Positions 63,024-64,000 of a stretch of DNA of 64,000 bases are shown here, in pieces. This stretch comes from Streptococcus mitis (GTDB taxonomy: Bacteria; Bacillota; Bacilli; Lactobacillales; Streptococcaceae), in assembly GCF_016658865.1 (NCBI RefSeq), contig NZ_CP067992.1:1507001-1571000 (forward strand), written 5' to 3'. Position 1 is the first letter of the stretch; each line of letters opens with the position of its first letter. A program made the position numbers and the translations under genes. The notes beneath the pieces are model-generated. The model searched no databases, had not been told where the DNA came from, and saw only the letters and a list, made by a program, of their open reading frames with translations.

Positions 63024-64000
63024 TTACCAAATAATCACGCGGTCTTCTGGTGAACGCCACATACCATCTCCTTCTTTGACATCATAGGTTGTAAAGAAAT
63101 CATCGAAGTTTGGTACTTGCACATTGACACGGAGTTTGGCTGGTGCGTGCACATCGACACTAGCCAAAAGTTTCATAAATTCTGGACGACCTTTCATGCG
63201 CCAGATGCGACCGAAGTTGTAGAAAAATTCTTCTGCTGAGAAGTCTGGTTCTCTCTTAGCTGCTTCAAGAGCTGCGGCGATTCCTCCCAAGTCAGCCACG
63301 TTTTCTGACACAGTCAATTTACCGTTGATGGTTGCACCATAAGAATCCTGTCCATCAAATTGGTCAATAACTTTTTGTGTTTTCTCCTTGAAGGCAGCAT
63401 AGTCGCTCTCTGTCCACCAGTCCTTGAGGCTACCATTTTCATCAAAGGAAGCTCCGTTAGTATCAAAGGCGTGGGAAATTTCATGGGCAATAACTGCTCC
63501 AATACCACCGTAGTTAGCAGAAGATGACTGATGCAAGTCATAGAAAGGCGCCTGTAAAATAGCTGCTGGGAAGACAATCAAATTCTTCTGAGGATTGTAG
63601 TAGGCATTGACCATGTGAGCAGGCATTCCCCACTCCTTATAGTCAACAGGCTGGTTCCACTTACTCCAACTGTGCTTGATTTCCACACGCGCAAAGGCCA
63701 GAGCATTATCAAAAAGACTAGCATTTTCATCCACTACCTTGTCCTTGTAGCGTTCTGGCAATTCTTCTGGGTAACCGATGTAAGGCTTGATAACATTGAG
63801 TTTGACGATGGCCTTGTCACGAGTTTCAGGAGTTAGCCAGTCATTTTTAGCCAAGCGTTCCTTATAGACATCAATCATGGTTGCCACTTTTTTCTCCACA
63901 TCTGCCTTGGCCTCTGGAGAGAATTTTTCATGGGCATACCAGAGACCCAAGGCTTGTTTGAAAGGACCTTGTGCTAGCTGGTAGGCTGCCTTGACCTTGT
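63024..64000 (-). CDS. pepO: Endopeptidase O, M13 family (5' end off window)
   Basis: The frame runs in from the right edge (VKAAYQLAQGPFKQALGLWYAHEKF) to a stop at 63024, about 325 residues, roughly half of a normal 630-residue PepO. The neprilysin-type zinc site is VIAHEISHAF (HExxH) with Glu in ENVADLGG as the third ligand. The substrate-binding VNAYYNPQKN and C-terminal CxxW-replacing GDGMWRSPEDRVIIW, as in bacterial PepO, are present. The pneumococcal orthologue binds plasminogen and C1q. Confidence 0.94.
   Translation of the reverse strand, partial: KVKAAYQLAQGPFKQALGLWYAHEKFSPEAKADVEKKVATMIDVYKERLAKNDWLTPETRDKAIVKLNVIKPYIGYPEELPERYKDKVVDENASLFDNALAFARVEIKHSWSKWNQPVDYKEWGMPAHMVNAYYNPQKNLIVFPAAILQAPFYDLHQSSSANYGGIGAVIAHEISHAFDTNGASFDENGSLKDWWTESDYAAFKEKTQKVIDQFDGQDSYGATINGKLTVSENVADLGGIAAALEAAKREPDFSAEEFFYNFGRIWRMKGRPEFMKLLASVDVHAPAKLRVNVQVPNFDDFFTTYDVKEGDGMWRSPEDRVIIW

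Overview
The window is a chromosomal segment of a mitis-group streptococcus, close to Streptococcus pneumoniae but more likely S. mitis or S. oralis. The DNA is AT-rich, and most proteins (Vex1, CodY, MurT/GatD, EstA, SpNOX-like oxidase, AatB-like binding protein, ThrS) closely resemble the pneumococcal proteins as I remember them. RUP repeats, typical of this group, occur five times. Two things argue against S. pneumoniae itself: a giant CshA-type fibril adhesin, and an ABC-transporter remnant between dpr and tpiA, where I recall pneumococci carrying lytC.

Layout. 1-1251: 3'-truncated vex1 permease. 1387-2987: tRNA-Leu, pncA and codY with its own CodY box. 3158-4592: an apparently complete IS3-family element that has split the terminator of the DEAD-box helicase gene (4610-6184). 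6514-11264: Har-type flavoprotein disulfide reductase, the murT-gatD pair that amidates lipid II, and pepQ. 11518-20467 (mostly minus strand): ECF S component, pyridoxine kinase, truA, MFS transporter, small membrane protein, phnA, dpr, ABC remnant, tpiA, dnaD, metA, apt. 20554-23118: a methyltransferase, a probable group II intron remnant, and the rplK-rplA ribosomal operon. 23135-38061: a long minus-strand run for cell-wall, peptide, DNA-repair and RNA-decay functions (dacB, HIT, M42 peptidase, brnQ, rhodanese, UDG-family, pepV, nitroreductase, uvrC, metalloprotease, estA, rnjB, recJ). 38163-41148: a polar amino-acid ABC transporter operon. 41319-44054: SpNOX-like NADPH oxidase, an Rrf2 regulator and a phosphoesterase. 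44262-46530: T-box-controlled thrS. 46786-49896: a DUF389 membrane protein and a two-component system resembling pneumococcal TCS01. 50228-51740: a TetR regulator and a membrane-anchored ferredoxin-reductase-like protein joined by matching operators. 51864-52937: a DUF2974 hydrolase. 53028-60824: a 2598-residue LPXTG adhesin. 61464-64000: a metallo-beta-lactamase-fold hydrolase, a lipoprotein and 5'-truncated pepO.

Functional themes are envelope construction and remodelling (MurT/GatD, DacB, adhesin, PepO), oxidative-stress handling (Har, Dpr, SpNOX, rhodanese, nitroreductase, TetR/FNR pair), peptide and amino-acid supply under CodY (PepQ, PepV, M42, BrnQ, AatB system, MetA), and information processing. 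By remembered pneumococcal gene order, the window joins blocks that lie at similar distances from the origin on opposite replichores. This suggests replichore-symmetric inversions, with the intron remnant sitting at one joint.

I did not see a clearly undescribed multi-gene system. The most promising candidates are the TetR plus membrane-FNR module with duplicated operators, the terminator-targeted mobile elements (IS and group II intron), the leaderless murT transcript, and the duplicated RNA motif before rplK and rplA.
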